This document shows positions 8,887 through 16,623 of a stretch of DNA of 64,000 nt, one piece after another. A model generated the notes under the pieces. It did no database searches and was not told the origin of the DNA. It saw only the letters and a list, made by a program, of their open reading frames with translations. A program made the translations under genes and the position numbers. Source of the stretch: an uncultured Clostridium sp. (GTDB lineage Bacteria; Bacillota; Clostridia; Lachnospirales; Lachnospiraceae); the NCBI GenBank assembly GCA_900549235.1, contig URNT01000010.1, forward strand, positions 1 to 64,000, read 5' to 3'. Numbering within the stretch: the first letter of the stretch is position 1; each line of letters opens with the position of its first letter.

Positions 8887-9681
8887 ATGTACCGTGTATT
8901 GATTGCAGATGATGAGATGATCGAGAGGGCGGTTCTTTATAAGACCCTCAGCACAAATTTAAAGGGCCAGTGTGAGATTTTTCAGGCGGAAAACGGACGG
9001 GAGGCTCTGGAGATTTATGAGCGTGAAAGGATCCAGATCGCGATTCTTGATATTGAGATGCCGGGCATCAACGGCATCCAGGCGGCGGAGCGGATCCGGG
9101 AAAGGGATCGGGACTGCTGTATTATCTTTCTTACAGCCTATGATGAATTTTCCTATGCCAAAAAGGCCATCGGCGTAAAGGCGCTGGACTACCTTCTAAA
9201 GCCCTATGAGGAAAAAGAGCTGATGCTGGTGCTGGAGGAGGCCATGCATCTGTCAGAGGCGGCCCTCCGGAAACAACAGGATCATACCGCAGAAAAGGAG
9301 GAGACGCCTTCTGCCTGGGAGGACGGCGCCGAGGAACCGGACAATGCCCGCCTTTTAAAGGTGGCGGAGCTGATCGGCCAGTATATCAGAAGCAACTATA
9401 TGTATGACATATCTGTGCAGGACCTGGCCCTGGCCATGAATTATTCAGAGCCTTATTTCTGTAAGCTGTTCAAGCAGTGCTTCCATCAGAATTTCACTTC
9501 CTATTTGACGGAGTACCGGGTAGAGGAGGCGAAAAGCCTGCTGTCCTGCCCTACGGTGAATATCAAGGATATAGGAAAAGCAGTAGGCTATGGGGATTCC
9601 AACTACTTTGCGAAGGTATTCAAACGGATCACCGGACAGAGCCCCTCCGAATACCGGACGGTCATTTTTCAAAAACAGTAA
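8887..9681 (+). CDS. YesN-type response regulator with AraC domain
   Basis: A 264-residue two-domain regulator. The receiver has the acidic pair at DDE, the phospho-Asp in ILDIEMPGING and the Lys in LLKPYE. The C-terminal AraC domain (about 165-262) has the two HTH motifs (VQDLALAMNYSEPYFCKLFK and DIGKAVGYGDSNYFAKVFK). It starts 20 bases after the kinase. The downstream TRAP binding-protein gene has a pair of TACTATG repeats 20 bp apart, a spacing suited to an AraC-type dimer, so direct activation of dctP is likely. Confidence 0.93.
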   Translation: MYRVLIADDEMIERAVLYKTLSTNLKGQCEIFQAENGREALEIYERERIQIAILDIEMPGINGIQAAERIRERDRDCCIIFLTAYDEFSYAKKAIGVKALDYLLKPYEEKELMLVLEEAMHLSEAALRKQQDHTAEKEETPSAWEDGAEEPDNARLLKVAELIGQYIRSNYMYDISVQDLALAMNYSEPYFCKLFKQCFHQNFTSYLTEYRVEEAKSLLSCPTVNIKDIGKAVGYGDSNYFAKVFKRITGQSPSEYRTVIFQKQ

Positions 9682-9780
9682 GCCGGTATGCCGTCTGAAG
9701 CATTTTCATAACATAATAACAGTTTCTTAACGAGCAATGTGCTTTCTGCATAAATAAATTCCTCGATCAGGTTAAAATCA

Positions 9781-9834
9781 TACTATGATTCACAAAAATT
9801 TACTATGTTCATGTTAAAAAAATGCTATTATAAT
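9781..9834 (+). promoter_or_regulatory. dctP promoter with direct repeats
   Basis: TACTATG occurs at 9781-9787 and again at 9801-9807, each followed by a TTCA, placing the two copies on the same helix face. Downstream is TATAAT (9829-9834) with a poor -35 (TGTTCA at 9806). A weak -35 with adjacent direct repeats is the layout of an activator-dependent promoter. Confidence 0.55.
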
Positions 9835-9886
9835 TAAGATAGCGTAAAGAAAACGTAAAAAATGTATTAAGAGGAGGAATTGTTTC

Positions 9887-11011
9887 ATGAAAAAGAGAGC
9901 ACTTAGTTTAGCGCTGTGCGCGGCAATGGCAGCAGGATCCCTGGCAGGATGCGGACTGAAATCCCCGGAGACTCCAACCACAGCAGCAGAGACCACAGCA
10001 GCAGAGACCACAGCAGAGGCAGAGGGTGAGACCACCGAGGCGGCAGCAGAGGGCGAGTCAGCTTCCGGCGGCGCTTACGACACAGCTAATATGCCTGAGG
10101 TAACTCTGGTATACGCAGAGGTTAACCCTCTGGATACCATCGTAGGCCAGATGGCAACTGATTTTAAGACCAAGGTAGAGGAGCTGTCTGACGGCAAGAT
10201 CACCATCGACGTACAGGCAAGCGGTGTTCTCGGCTCTGAGAATGATGTTCTTGATACCATGCTTGGCGGCGGCGGCACCATCGATATGTCCCGTATTTCC
10301 GCTTTCGCTCTGAACAGCTATGGTGCTAAGAAGTCCCTTCTCCTGTCTATTCCATATACCTTCGCGAACCGCGATCATTTCTGGAATTTCGCAACCAGCG
10401 AGCTGGCTGACGAGTTCCTGACTGAGCCGGTTGATCTCGGACTGGGTGTAAGAGGTCTGTTCTACGGCGAGGAGGGCTTCCGTCACTTCTTCTTTAAGGA
10501 GCCGGCAACCTCTTTAGAGGATCTGGCAGGCTTAAAGATCCGTGTATCAAACGATCCGGTTATGACCGGTATGGTTTCCGGCCTGGGCGCTAACGCCACC
10601 GTAGTTGCCATGAACGAGCTGTACTCCGCTCTGCAGACTGGCGTAGTAGACGCTGCTGAGCAGCCTATCGCGAATTACTACTCCAACGCATTTCCTGAGG
10701 TAGCTCCTCACCTGCTGCTGGATGCTCATACACTGGGTGCTGTACAGGTTATCATCACCGACGAGGCATGGGATAAGCTGACAGAAGATCAGCAGGCTAT
10801 CATCATGGAGGCCGGTGCTTACGCTTCTGAGAACAACCGCGCTAATTCTGAGAACAAGGAAAATGAAGTTCTGGACCAGTTAAAGGCCGATGGCGTAACC
10901 GTAACTGAGGTAACTGACATGGCTCCATGGCAGGAGGCTTGTAAGGATGTCATCGAAGCAAACACCGCAGATCAGGCTGAGCTGTATCAGCAGATTCTGG
11001 ATATGAAATAA
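9887..11011 (+). CDS. dctP: TRAP transporter substrate-binding lipoprotein (DctP family)
   Basis: A 374-residue extracytoplasmic binding protein that captures the substrate for the DctQM membrane pair downstream. The N-terminus is a lipoprotein signal (KKRALSLALCAAMAAGSLAGCG, lipobox Leu-Ala-Gly-Cys), then a low-complexity Thr/Glu/Ala linker (to about residue 60). The DctP fold follows, with FYGEEGFRHFFF and GLKIRVSNDPVMTGMVSGLGA, the segment containing the conserved Arg that binds a carboxylate. TRAP systems of this family mostly take up organic acids or sugar acids. The exact substrate cannot be read. GAGGAGG precedes the ATG. Codon use is strongly biased, suggesting high expression. Confidence 0.95.
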   Translation: MKKRALSLALCAAMAAGSLAGCGLKSPETPTTAAETTAAETTAEAEGETTEAAAEGESASGGAYDTANMPEVTLVYAEVNPLDTIVGQMATDFKTKVEELSDGKITIDVQASGVLGSENDVLDTMLGGGGTIDMSRISAFALNSYGAKKSLLLSIPYTFANRDHFWNFATSELADEFLTEPVDLGLGVRGLFYGEEGFRHFFFKEPATSLEDLAGLKIRVSNDPVMTGMVSGLGANATVVAMNELYSALQTGVVDAAEQPIANYYSNAFPEVAPHLLLDAHTLGAVQVIITDEAWDKLTEDQQAIIMEAGAYASENNRANSENKENEVLDQLKADGVTVTEVTDMAPWQEACKDVIEANTADQAELYQQILDMK

Positions 11012-11055
11012 TCTGGGCTGATCCTGTTACAACTGTAAGTATTTTGAAAAGAAGG

Positions 11056-11092
11056 GGCACAGATCAGCTTGGCGAGTCTGTGCCTGCTTTTT
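11056..11092 (+). terminator. attenuator between dctP and dctQ
   Basis: GGCACAGA (11056-11063) pairs with TCTGTGCC (11077-11084), followed by TGCTTTTT. It sits in the gap after the binding-protein gene, so it probably lets only part of transcription through and keeps the binding protein in excess. Confidence 0.75.
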
Positions 11093-11107
11093 AAAAGGAG
11101 ATAAAAT

Positions 11108-11629
11108 ATGCCAGCATTTTTTGAAAAAGTGGATAAGCTAAAACCCGCATATGATATTGCCTACAGCATCGTTATGGTTATCTGCAAGCTCCTTCTGATT
11201 GCGGATATTCTGATCACAAGCATGGCTGTTGTAGGACGCTACGTTTCATTTATTCCGGATCCGGCATGGAGCGAGGAGGTTGTTTTAACCTGTATGTCTT
11301 ATATGGCAGTGCTTTCAGCCGCCCTTGCCATCCGCAGAGGCGCCCACATCCGCATGACAGCTCTGGACGGCTACCTTCCGGTTAATCTGGTTAAGTTTCT
11401 GGATGTACTGGCGGATGCTGCTGTACTTGCCCTGGCGGTTATTATGATCACAGTGGGCTGGAAATACGCTGCCGGCATCGGCGCAAAGGGCACCTATGTG
11501 AGTATGCCCTGGCTTTCACGCTTCTGGATGTACTTCCCGGTTCCCCTTGCAGGTGTGGCTATGGTGATCTTCGAGCTGGAGGCCCTGTATAACCATATCA
11601 AAGCATTTTTTGTAAAGGAGGAGGCATAA
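11108..11629 (+). CDS. dctQ: TRAP transporter small membrane subunit
   Basis: A 173-residue protein with four membrane helices, the small permease subunit of a tripartite TRAP importer. The family signature is seen in the third helix region (MSYMAVLSAALAIRRGAHIRM), including the conserved Arg-Arg-Gly-His. It lies between the binding protein and the large subunit, two bases before the latter. AAAGGAGA precedes the ATG. Confidence 0.93.
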   Translation: MPAFFEKVDKLKPAYDIAYSIVMVICKLLLIADILITSMAVVGRYVSFIPDPAWSEEVVLTCMSYMAVLSAALAIRRGAHIRMTALDGYLPVNLVKFLDVLADAAVLALAVIMITVGWKYAAGIGAKGTYVSMPWLSRFWMYFPVPLAGVAMVIFELEALYNHIKAFFVKEEA

Positions 11630-11631
11630 GT

Positions 11632-12927
11632 ATGACTACAGAAACTATGGCAATCGCGATCTTGCTTGTCAGCTTCTTTATTATGATCTTCCTGCGGTTC
11701 CCCATCGCTTACGCGGTTGCTCTTTCATCCGTATTCTGCCTGATGTCTCAGGGACTTCCCCTGACTACGATCTGTCAGCAGATGGTAAAGGGCATCAGCT
11801 CCTTCAGCCTGATGGCAGTGCCGTTTTTCATCACCATGGGCTGCCTCATGGGCTCTGGCGGTATTTCTGAAAAGCTCATTGCCTTGGCAAATGCCTGTGT
11901 AGGATGGATGCGGGGTGGTATGGCAATGGTAAATATCGTTGCTTCTTATTTCTTTGGAGGGATCTCCGGCTCTGCTTCCGCGGATACGGCATCTCTGGGC
12001 TCCATCCTGATCCCTATGATGGTGGATCAGGGCTATGACGGCGATTTTTCAACTGCTGTTACCATTACCTCCTCCTGTGAGGGACTTCTGGTTCCTCCCA
12101 GCCATAACATGGTAATCTATGCAACCACAGCAGGCGGCATTTCCGTAGGAAGCCTGTTCCTGGCCGGATATATTCCCGGCGCCCTGCTGGCTCTGTCCCT
12201 CATGATCGGTTCTTACATTATTTCTGTAAAGCGCAATTATCCCAAGGGTGATAAGTTCAGCATGGCAAACCTGATCAAGCAGCTCAGCGTATCCTTCTGG
12301 GCACTGGCAGCTGTTTTAATCGTAGTATTCGGCGTGGTAGGCGGTGTATTTACTGCTACTGAGTCTGCTGCTATCGCTGTTATTTACAGCCTGTTTGTCA
12401 GTCTGGTCATCTACAAGGGACTTGATTGGAAGGGTGTCTGGAGAGTAATTGGAGAGTGCATCGACACACTTTCCATTGTACTGATCTTGATCGCTACTTC
12501 CAGTATCTTCGGTTACTGCCTGACCCGTCTCCATGTACCAGAACTGGCAGCTTCTGCCATTACTGGCATGACCAACAACCCGATCATTCTGGCTCTCATG
12601 TTAAATGTGATCCTTCTGATCTTAGGCTGTATCATGGATATGGCTCCCATCATCCTGATCGCGACGCCTATCCTTCTGCCCATCGCTACTTCCATCGGTA
12701 TCGATCCTGTGCAGTTTGGTATTATGGTGGTGCTCAACTGCGGTATCGGTCTTTTGACCCCGCCGGTAGGCGCCGTTCTATTTATCGGCTCCGCGGTGGC
12801 GAAGCTGCCTATGGAAAAGGTAGTAAAGGCAACCTTACCTTTCTATCTGTGTATGATCATCACACTGCTGCTGATCACATTTATCCCAGGTATCAGCTTG
12901 TGGCTGCCAACTGTACTGGGCAGTTGA
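11632..12927 (+). CDS. dctM: TRAP transporter large membrane subunit
   Basis: A 431-residue membrane protein of the DctM family, the ion-coupled translocation channel of the importer. About twelve hydrophobic helices are visible. Family segments include PFFITMGCLMGSGGISEKL, GGISGSASADTASLG and LTPPVGAVLF near the C-terminus, which make the Na+/substrate site in known DctM proteins. It forms an operon with the binding protein and small subunit. A strong hairpin follows the stop. Confidence 0.95.
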   Translation: MTTETMAIAILLVSFFIMIFLRFPIAYAVALSSVFCLMSQGLPLTTICQQMVKGISSFSLMAVPFFITMGCLMGSGGISEKLIALANACVGWMRGGMAMVNIVASYFFGGISGSASADTASLGSILIPMMVDQGYDGDFSTAVTITSSCEGLLVPPSHNMVIYATTAGGISVGSLFLAGYIPGALLALSLMIGSYIISVKRNYPKGDKFSMANLIKQLSVSFWALAAVLIVVFGVVGGVFTATESAAIAVIYSLFVSLVIYKGLDWKGVWRVIGECIDTLSIVLILIATSSIFGYCLTRLHVPELAASAITGMTNNPIILALMLNVILLILGCIMDMAPIILIATPILLPIATSIGIDPVQFGIMVVLNCGIGLLTPPVGAVLFIGSAVAKLPMEKVVKATLPFYLCMIITLLLITFIPGISLWLPTVLGS

Positions 12928-12945
12928 TATATAACCTGATGTTAT

Positions 12946-12987
12946 ACTCTCGAAATCCTGATGCAAGAGGATTCCGGGAGTATATTT
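12946..12987 (+). terminator. terminator after dctM
   Basis: A 14-base imperfect stem (12946-12959 with 12968-12981, closing an eight-base loop) is followed by TATATTTG. The T run is modest, so some read-through into the next gene is likely. Confidence 0.65.
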
Positions 12988-13009
12988 GATGTATATAAGG
13001 AGGAGCGCA

Positions 13010-13477
13010 TTGTATCAGTATACATACCGGACCAGCTGCGCGGAGCTGTGGCAGCTGTCCATGTACTATATTTACGGCTCAATGGTGGGGGTATGCAATC
13101 TGATCTTTACAGTGGCTGTAGCGGCTCTTGCCATAGCCAGGTGGAATGACTTTGGAACTGCTGTGCGGTGTGTCCTGATCTTTGGAATCTGTCTTTTTAC
13201 CATCCTGCAGCCTCTGGGGATCTGGCAGAAGGCAAGGAAGCAGGCAGCTGCCATCACAGAGGATACGCAGATTTCCTTTGACGATCTGGGAGTTCATGTT
13301 AAAATGGGAGAGGCCCGTTCTGATATGAAATGGAGCCAGATCCGCCGTGTGTCGAAAAAACCGACCATGCTGGTGCTTTTTTCCGATACCACTCATGGCT
13401 ATGTGCTGACGAACCGTGTGGTGGGAGCGGACAGAGAGGCTCTTTACGCGTATATCACGGCGAGAATGAAACATTGA
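13010..13477 (+). CDS. YcxB-like membrane protein
   Basis: About 155 residues with two hydrophobic helices (around residues 20-75), then a cytosolic beta-rich domain containing ISFDDLGVHV and MKWSQIRRV, the pattern of the YcxB C-terminal family. No enzymatic motif. The TTG at 13010 is preferred over an ATG at 12989 because AAGGAGG ends six bases before it and lies downstream of the ATG. It sits between the TRAP transporter and a second binding protein. Function unknown. Confidence 0.7.
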   Translation: MYQYTYRTSCAELWQLSMYYIYGSMVGVCNLIFTVAVAALAIARWNDFGTAVRCVLIFGICLFTILQPLGIWQKARKQAAAITEDTQISFDDLGVHVKMGEARSDMKWSQIRRVSKKPTMLVLFSDTTHGYVLTNRVVGADREALYAYITARMKH

Positions 13478-13498
13478 TCCACAAGGAGGATTCCGGCA

Positions 13499-14524
13499 GT
13501 GAAACGATCCGTAATACACACCGCCAGGCTGGCTTTTTTTGTCCTGCCGGCATTTATTTTAACAGCCTGTGCAGGAAAGGAGGAAGGGGAAAATGTCCCT
13601 GACTTCGTTCTGACTTACGCGGAGAATCAGGCAGAGGATTACCCTACGACTCAGGGGGCCTTAAAATTCGCCCAGCTTGTAAAGGAGCGCACCGACGGAA
13701 AGGTGGAGATCCAGGTCAATGCGGACGGCGTGCTGGGAGATGAGAAATCAGTGATCGAGCAGCTGCAGTTCGGCGGGGTGGACTTTGCCCGGGTCTCCTT
13801 ATCGCCTCTGGCTGAGTTTGTGCCAAAGCTCAACGTGCTCCAGCTTCCTTATCTGTATACGGGGGCGGATCATATGTGGGAGGTGCTGGAGGGGGACATC
13901 GGGGATGATTTTTTAAATTCCTTTGAGGGGTCCTGTCTGGTGGCTCTCTCCTGGTATGATGCCGGGTCCAGAAACTTTTACAGCTCCTTACAGCCCATTG
14001 AACGGCTGGAGGATATGGAGGGGATGGATGTCCGGGTTCAGGAGTCGGAGCTTATGATGGATACCATCCGGGCTCTTGGGGGAAATCCGGTTCCCATGGC
14101 CTACGGTGAGGTGTATTCGGCCCTGCAGACGGGAACCATCCAGGTGGCGGAGAATAACTGGCCCTCCTATGAATCCACGCACCACTATGAGGTGGCAAAA
14201 TATTATACCATTGATGAGCATACCCGTGTGCCGGAGCTGCAGCTGGCATCCCAGTCTACCTGGGAAAAGCTGCCGGAGGAATACAGGGAGATCATCCGCA
14301 GCTGCGCCACTGAGTCTGCCCGTTATGAGCGAAGCCTCTGGAAGGAGCGGGAGCGGGTGTCAGAGGAAAAGGTGCGGGAGGCAGGCTGCGTGGTTACGGA
14401 GCTGTCCCAGCAGGAAAAGGCCCGTTTCCAGGAATGTGTGATGCCTCTCTATGAGAAATACTGCTCTGATTATGTGGATATAATCGATGCCATTGTGGCG
14501 GCGGGGAAGGAGAAGGGGAGATAA
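13499..14524 (+). CDS. second TRAP substrate-binding lipoprotein (DctP family)
   Basis: A 341-residue DctP-family protein from a GTG with AAGGAGGA nine bases upstream. It has a lipoprotein signal ending in LTACAG and no Thr/Glu linker. Fold segments match the first DctP (VLTYAENQAEDYP, GVLGDEKSVIEQL, MAYGEVYSALQTGTIQVAENN, and MDVRVQESELMMDTIRALGG with the substrate Arg). It has no membrane subunits of its own. It could feed the DctQM upstream or serve as the sensing protein for the YesM kinase; both are inference. Its sequence differs much from the first copy, so this is not a recent duplication. Confidence 0.9.
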   Translation: MKRSVIHTARLAFFVLPAFILTACAGKEEGENVPDFVLTYAENQAEDYPTTQGALKFAQLVKERTDGKVEIQVNADGVLGDEKSVIEQLQFGGVDFARVSLSPLAEFVPKLNVLQLPYLYTGADHMWEVLEGDIGDDFLNSFEGSCLVALSWYDAGSRNFYSSLQPIERLEDMEGMDVRVQESELMMDTIRALGGNPVPMAYGEVYSALQTGTIQVAENNWPSYESTHHYEVAKYYTIDEHTRVPELQLASQSTWEKLPEEYREIIRSCATESARYERSLWKERERVSEEKVREAGCVVTELSQQEKARFQECVMPLYEKYCSDYVDIIDAIVAAGKEKGR

Positions 14525-14530
14525 GAAATG

Positions 14531-14581
14531 AAAAAAGCCTGCGTCTCACAGGGCGGTATGCCTGTGGAGACGCGGGCTTTT
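14531..14581. terminator. bidirectional terminator
   Basis: Nested stems AAAAAGCCTGCGTCTC and GAGACGCGGGCTTTT enclose an inner CACAGG/CCTGTG stem. Runs of A on the left and T on the right let it work for the converging genes on both strands. Confidence 0.85.
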
Positions 14582-14599
14582 ACAAATTTCAGACAGGCT

Positions 14600-15850
14600 C
14601 TAAGACAATGGAACGATGGTAACCTCCTCTGAGGACTGCGCAGCAGAGCTTTCAGCTTCAGTGGGGGCAGAGGTGGTGGAGCTTTGAGACTGAGTTGGAG
14701 CTTGAGAGGACTCAGTGGGCTTCGCGGTTTCTGCAGCCTGGGTGGCCTTGGAAGCTTCTGTAGCCTTAGAAGCCTCTGTGGCTTTGGTGGACTTGGAAGC
14801 TTCTGTGGCTTTTGTGGACTTGGAAGCCTCTGTGGCTTTTGTGGACTTGGAAGCCTCTGTAGCTTTTGTGGACTTGGAAGCCTCTGTGGCTTTTGTGGAC
14901 TTGGAAGCCTCTGTGGCTTTGGTGGATTTGGAAGCTTCTGTGGCTTTGGTGGACTTGGATGTTTCCGCAGCTTTGGTGGACTTGGAAGTCTCAGCAGCCT
15001 TAGTGGACTTGGAAGTCTCCTTCGTATCCGAGGAGCTTTCTGATTTTGAGCTCTCCTTTGTATCGGTGCTCTTTCCACTGGAGGCAGAAGCAGGAACTGC
15101 CTCATCTTCATTATCGTCGGACGAATTAGTTCCGGCAGTCAGTCCTTCTGATTTGATGGAAAAGGTACTCTGGACGGGATTTCCGGCCATGTCCTCCGCA
15201 TAGACTTCCAGGGAATCGCCCTCCATATCGAACACGACTCGTCCCGTTTCTTTGTTGATGCTGACAGGCTTGACAGTCTGCTTATCTGAATCAAGGGCCA
15301 GGATGGAATTGTAGTTGATGCCGGACTGGCTGTCTGTCAGGGTGATCTCCAGCTTTCCCCTTTCCATGACAAAATCGTCCTCGTCAATAGCTGGCGGAGT
15401 GTCATCCAGCACAGCAATGTTTTCGCTGGCCCGGCTGACCATGCCGTTTAAGCTCTTTACATAAACAGTAAATGTGCCGTTGTCAGTAAGCGTGGCCTGA
15501 TAGGCGCCGTTTTCCTTGGTCATCTCTATCGGCTGGGACTCCAGGGTGGTGTTCATCTCCTTGATGGGAAGGAGCGTCTTTACCTTATAAGAAATGTCTA
15601 CAGTTTTATAGTCCGTTGTATCCGATACGGTGATCTCGATCTTTGGGGATGCGGTGGTCACATATACAAGGATAATGTTAAATACAATAAATGGAAGTAC
15701 AATAAATACCAGAGATGACAAAAGAGAATTGTCCCTCCAGGAACGCTTGCTGTAATTGCTGCGCCGGTTATTTTTATTGCCTCGGCCTCCAAGAGAGCTG
15801 CCGGATGAACGGTCGCTGCGGGGAGCCGAATAAGATGACTGCCGGTTCAT
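14600..15850 (-). CDS. membrane-anchored surface protein with KSTKATEAS repeats
   Basis: A 416-residue single-span protein. The first 40 residues are basic and Ser/Asn/Arg-rich (cytosolic); one membrane helix follows (LLSSLVFIVLPFIVFNIILVYV). The extracellular part has a beta-rich region resembling bacterial Ig-like domains (TVSDTTDYKTVDISYKV, DNGTFTVYVKSLNG, VLDDTPPAI, VYAEDMAGNPV). From about residue 275 it is a Ser/Thr/Lys/Ala stalk with nine 9-residue units. The tail is Ser/Thr/Gln-rich without a sortase motif. It probably spans or binds the cell wall; the lysine/threonine repeats could be glycosylated. The ATG at 15850 has GGAGGATC upstream. No named family recognised. Confidence 0.8.
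   Translation of the reverse strand: MNRQSSYSAPRSDRSSGSSLGGRGNKNNRRSNYSKRSWRDNSLLSSLVFIVLPFIVFNIILVYVTTASPKIEITVSDTTDYKTVDISYKVKTLLPIKEMNTTLESQPIEMTKENGAYQATLTDNGTFTVYVKSLNGMVSRASENIAVLDDTPPAIDEDDFVMERGKLEITLTDSQSGINYNSILALDSDKQTVKPVSINKETGRVVFDMEGDSLEVYAEDMAGNPVQSTFSIKSEGLTAGTNSSDDNEDEAVPASASSGKSTDTKESSKSESSSDTKETSKSTKAAETSKSTKAAETSKSTKATEASKSTKATEASKSTKATEASKSTKATEASKSTKATEASKSTKATEASKSTKATEASKATEASKATQAAETAKPTESSQAPTQSQSSTTSAPTEAESSAAQSSEEVTIVPLS
14776..15018 (-). repeat. 27-bp tandem repeat (nine units)
   Basis: Nine consecutive 27-bp units encode KSTKA(T/A)E(A/T)S in the surface protein. Units at the two ends have drifted; the central ones differ by only one or two silent bases. The strand opposite stays open by chance because of the repeat. 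Copy number probably varies between strains. Confidence 0.9.
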
Positions 15851-15893
15851 GATTGATCCTCCTGAGCTGTAAAATTCTCAAAATACTTCATAT

Positions 15894-15922
15894 AGCATAG
15901 CAGAAAAGTCGCTATCTTACAA
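15894..15922 (-). promoter_or_regulatory. promoter of the repeat surface protein
   Basis: On the minus strand TTGTAA (15922-15917), 17 bases, TATGCT (15899-15894), about 45 bases before the ATG. Confidence 0.6.
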
Positions 15923-15985
15923 GGCAAAAACCTTACGATATTACTAAGATTCATGGTATCCCGGCTGTAAGGGGACAGTTGTCTC

Positions 15986-16014
15986 TTCAAAATACCGGTT
16001 AAGTGTGGTATGAT
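15986..16014 (+). promoter_or_regulatory. promoter of the HD hydrolase operon
   Basis: TTCAAA (15986-15991), 17 bases, TATGAT (16009-16014), about 50 bases before the ATG. Confidence 0.5.
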
Positions 16015-16062
16015 GATAAGGGTTAATGTCCTGAGGTTTGAGTTGAGAGAAGGAGCAAGGCT

Positions 16063-16623
16063 ATGGTCAGAGAGGCGGCGACATTTGCAGCAAGGGCACA
16101 TCAGGGGGTATTCAGGAAGGGGACAAGGATCCCGTATATCACACATCCCATGGAAACAGCAGTGATCGTATCCAGTTTTACAGAGGATGAAGAAATGATC
16201 GCGGCGGCTCTGCTTCATGATGTGGCGGAGGATGCAGGCGTCACAAGGGAGGAGCTTGAGGAACGGTTTGGAGAAAGGGTAGCAGATCTTGTTATGGAAG
16301 AATCGGAGGACAAGAGCAGATCCTGGCAGGAGCGCAAAGAGCATACAGTCCGACATTTAAAGACTGCCTCGATGGAGCTTAAAATACTGGCTCTGGGTGA
16401 TAAGCTCAGCAATATGAGGTGTACAGCAAGAGATTATCTGATCATAGGGGATGAACTGTGGCAGCGCTTCAATGAAAAGGACAAGTCCCGCCATGCCTGG
16501 TATTACTGGGGAATCGCGGATTCCTTGCAGGAACTGAAAGACAGCGTGTATTATGAAGAATATATTATGCTGTGCCGGAGTGTATTCGGACCGCGGACAG
16601 CAGACACAGGAGAGAATGAATGA
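16063..16623 (+). CDS. stand-alone HD hydrolase, (p)ppGpp-hydrolase-like
   Basis: A 186-residue protein made of the HD domain found in RelA/SpoT and in small alarmone hydrolases (Mesh1-like). Visible motifs: ARAHQGVFRKGTRIPYITHP (first metal His plus the basic substrate loop), LLHDVAEDAG (the HD pair and the Glu-Asp diad) and LGDKLSNM (the last metal Asp). There is no synthetase, TGS or ACT domain. Predicted to remove the 3'-pyrophosphate of (p)ppGpp in the cytosol; a related nucleotide is possible. The stop overlaps the start of the next gene (ATGA), so the two are translationally coupled. AAGGAG precedes the ATG. Confidence 0.85.
   Translation: MVREAATFAARAHQGVFRKGTRIPYITHPMETAVIVSSFTEDEEMIAAALLHDVAEDAGVTREELEERFGERVADLVMEESEDKSRSWQERKEHTVRHLKTASMELKILALGDKLSNMRCTARDYLIIGDELWQRFNEKDKSRHAWYYWGIADSLQELKDSVYYEEYIMLCRSVFGPRTADTGENE

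Noticed and set aside
14746..15030. CRISPR-like repeats
   Set aside because: The 27-bp units are contiguous with no spacers and keep a reading frame.
14684..15203. Long open frames on the plus strand over the repeat surface protein
   Set aside because: They are produced by the 27-bp repeat, have no ribosome site and encode only low-complexity sequence; the minus-strand gene has a promoter, start site and membrane helix.
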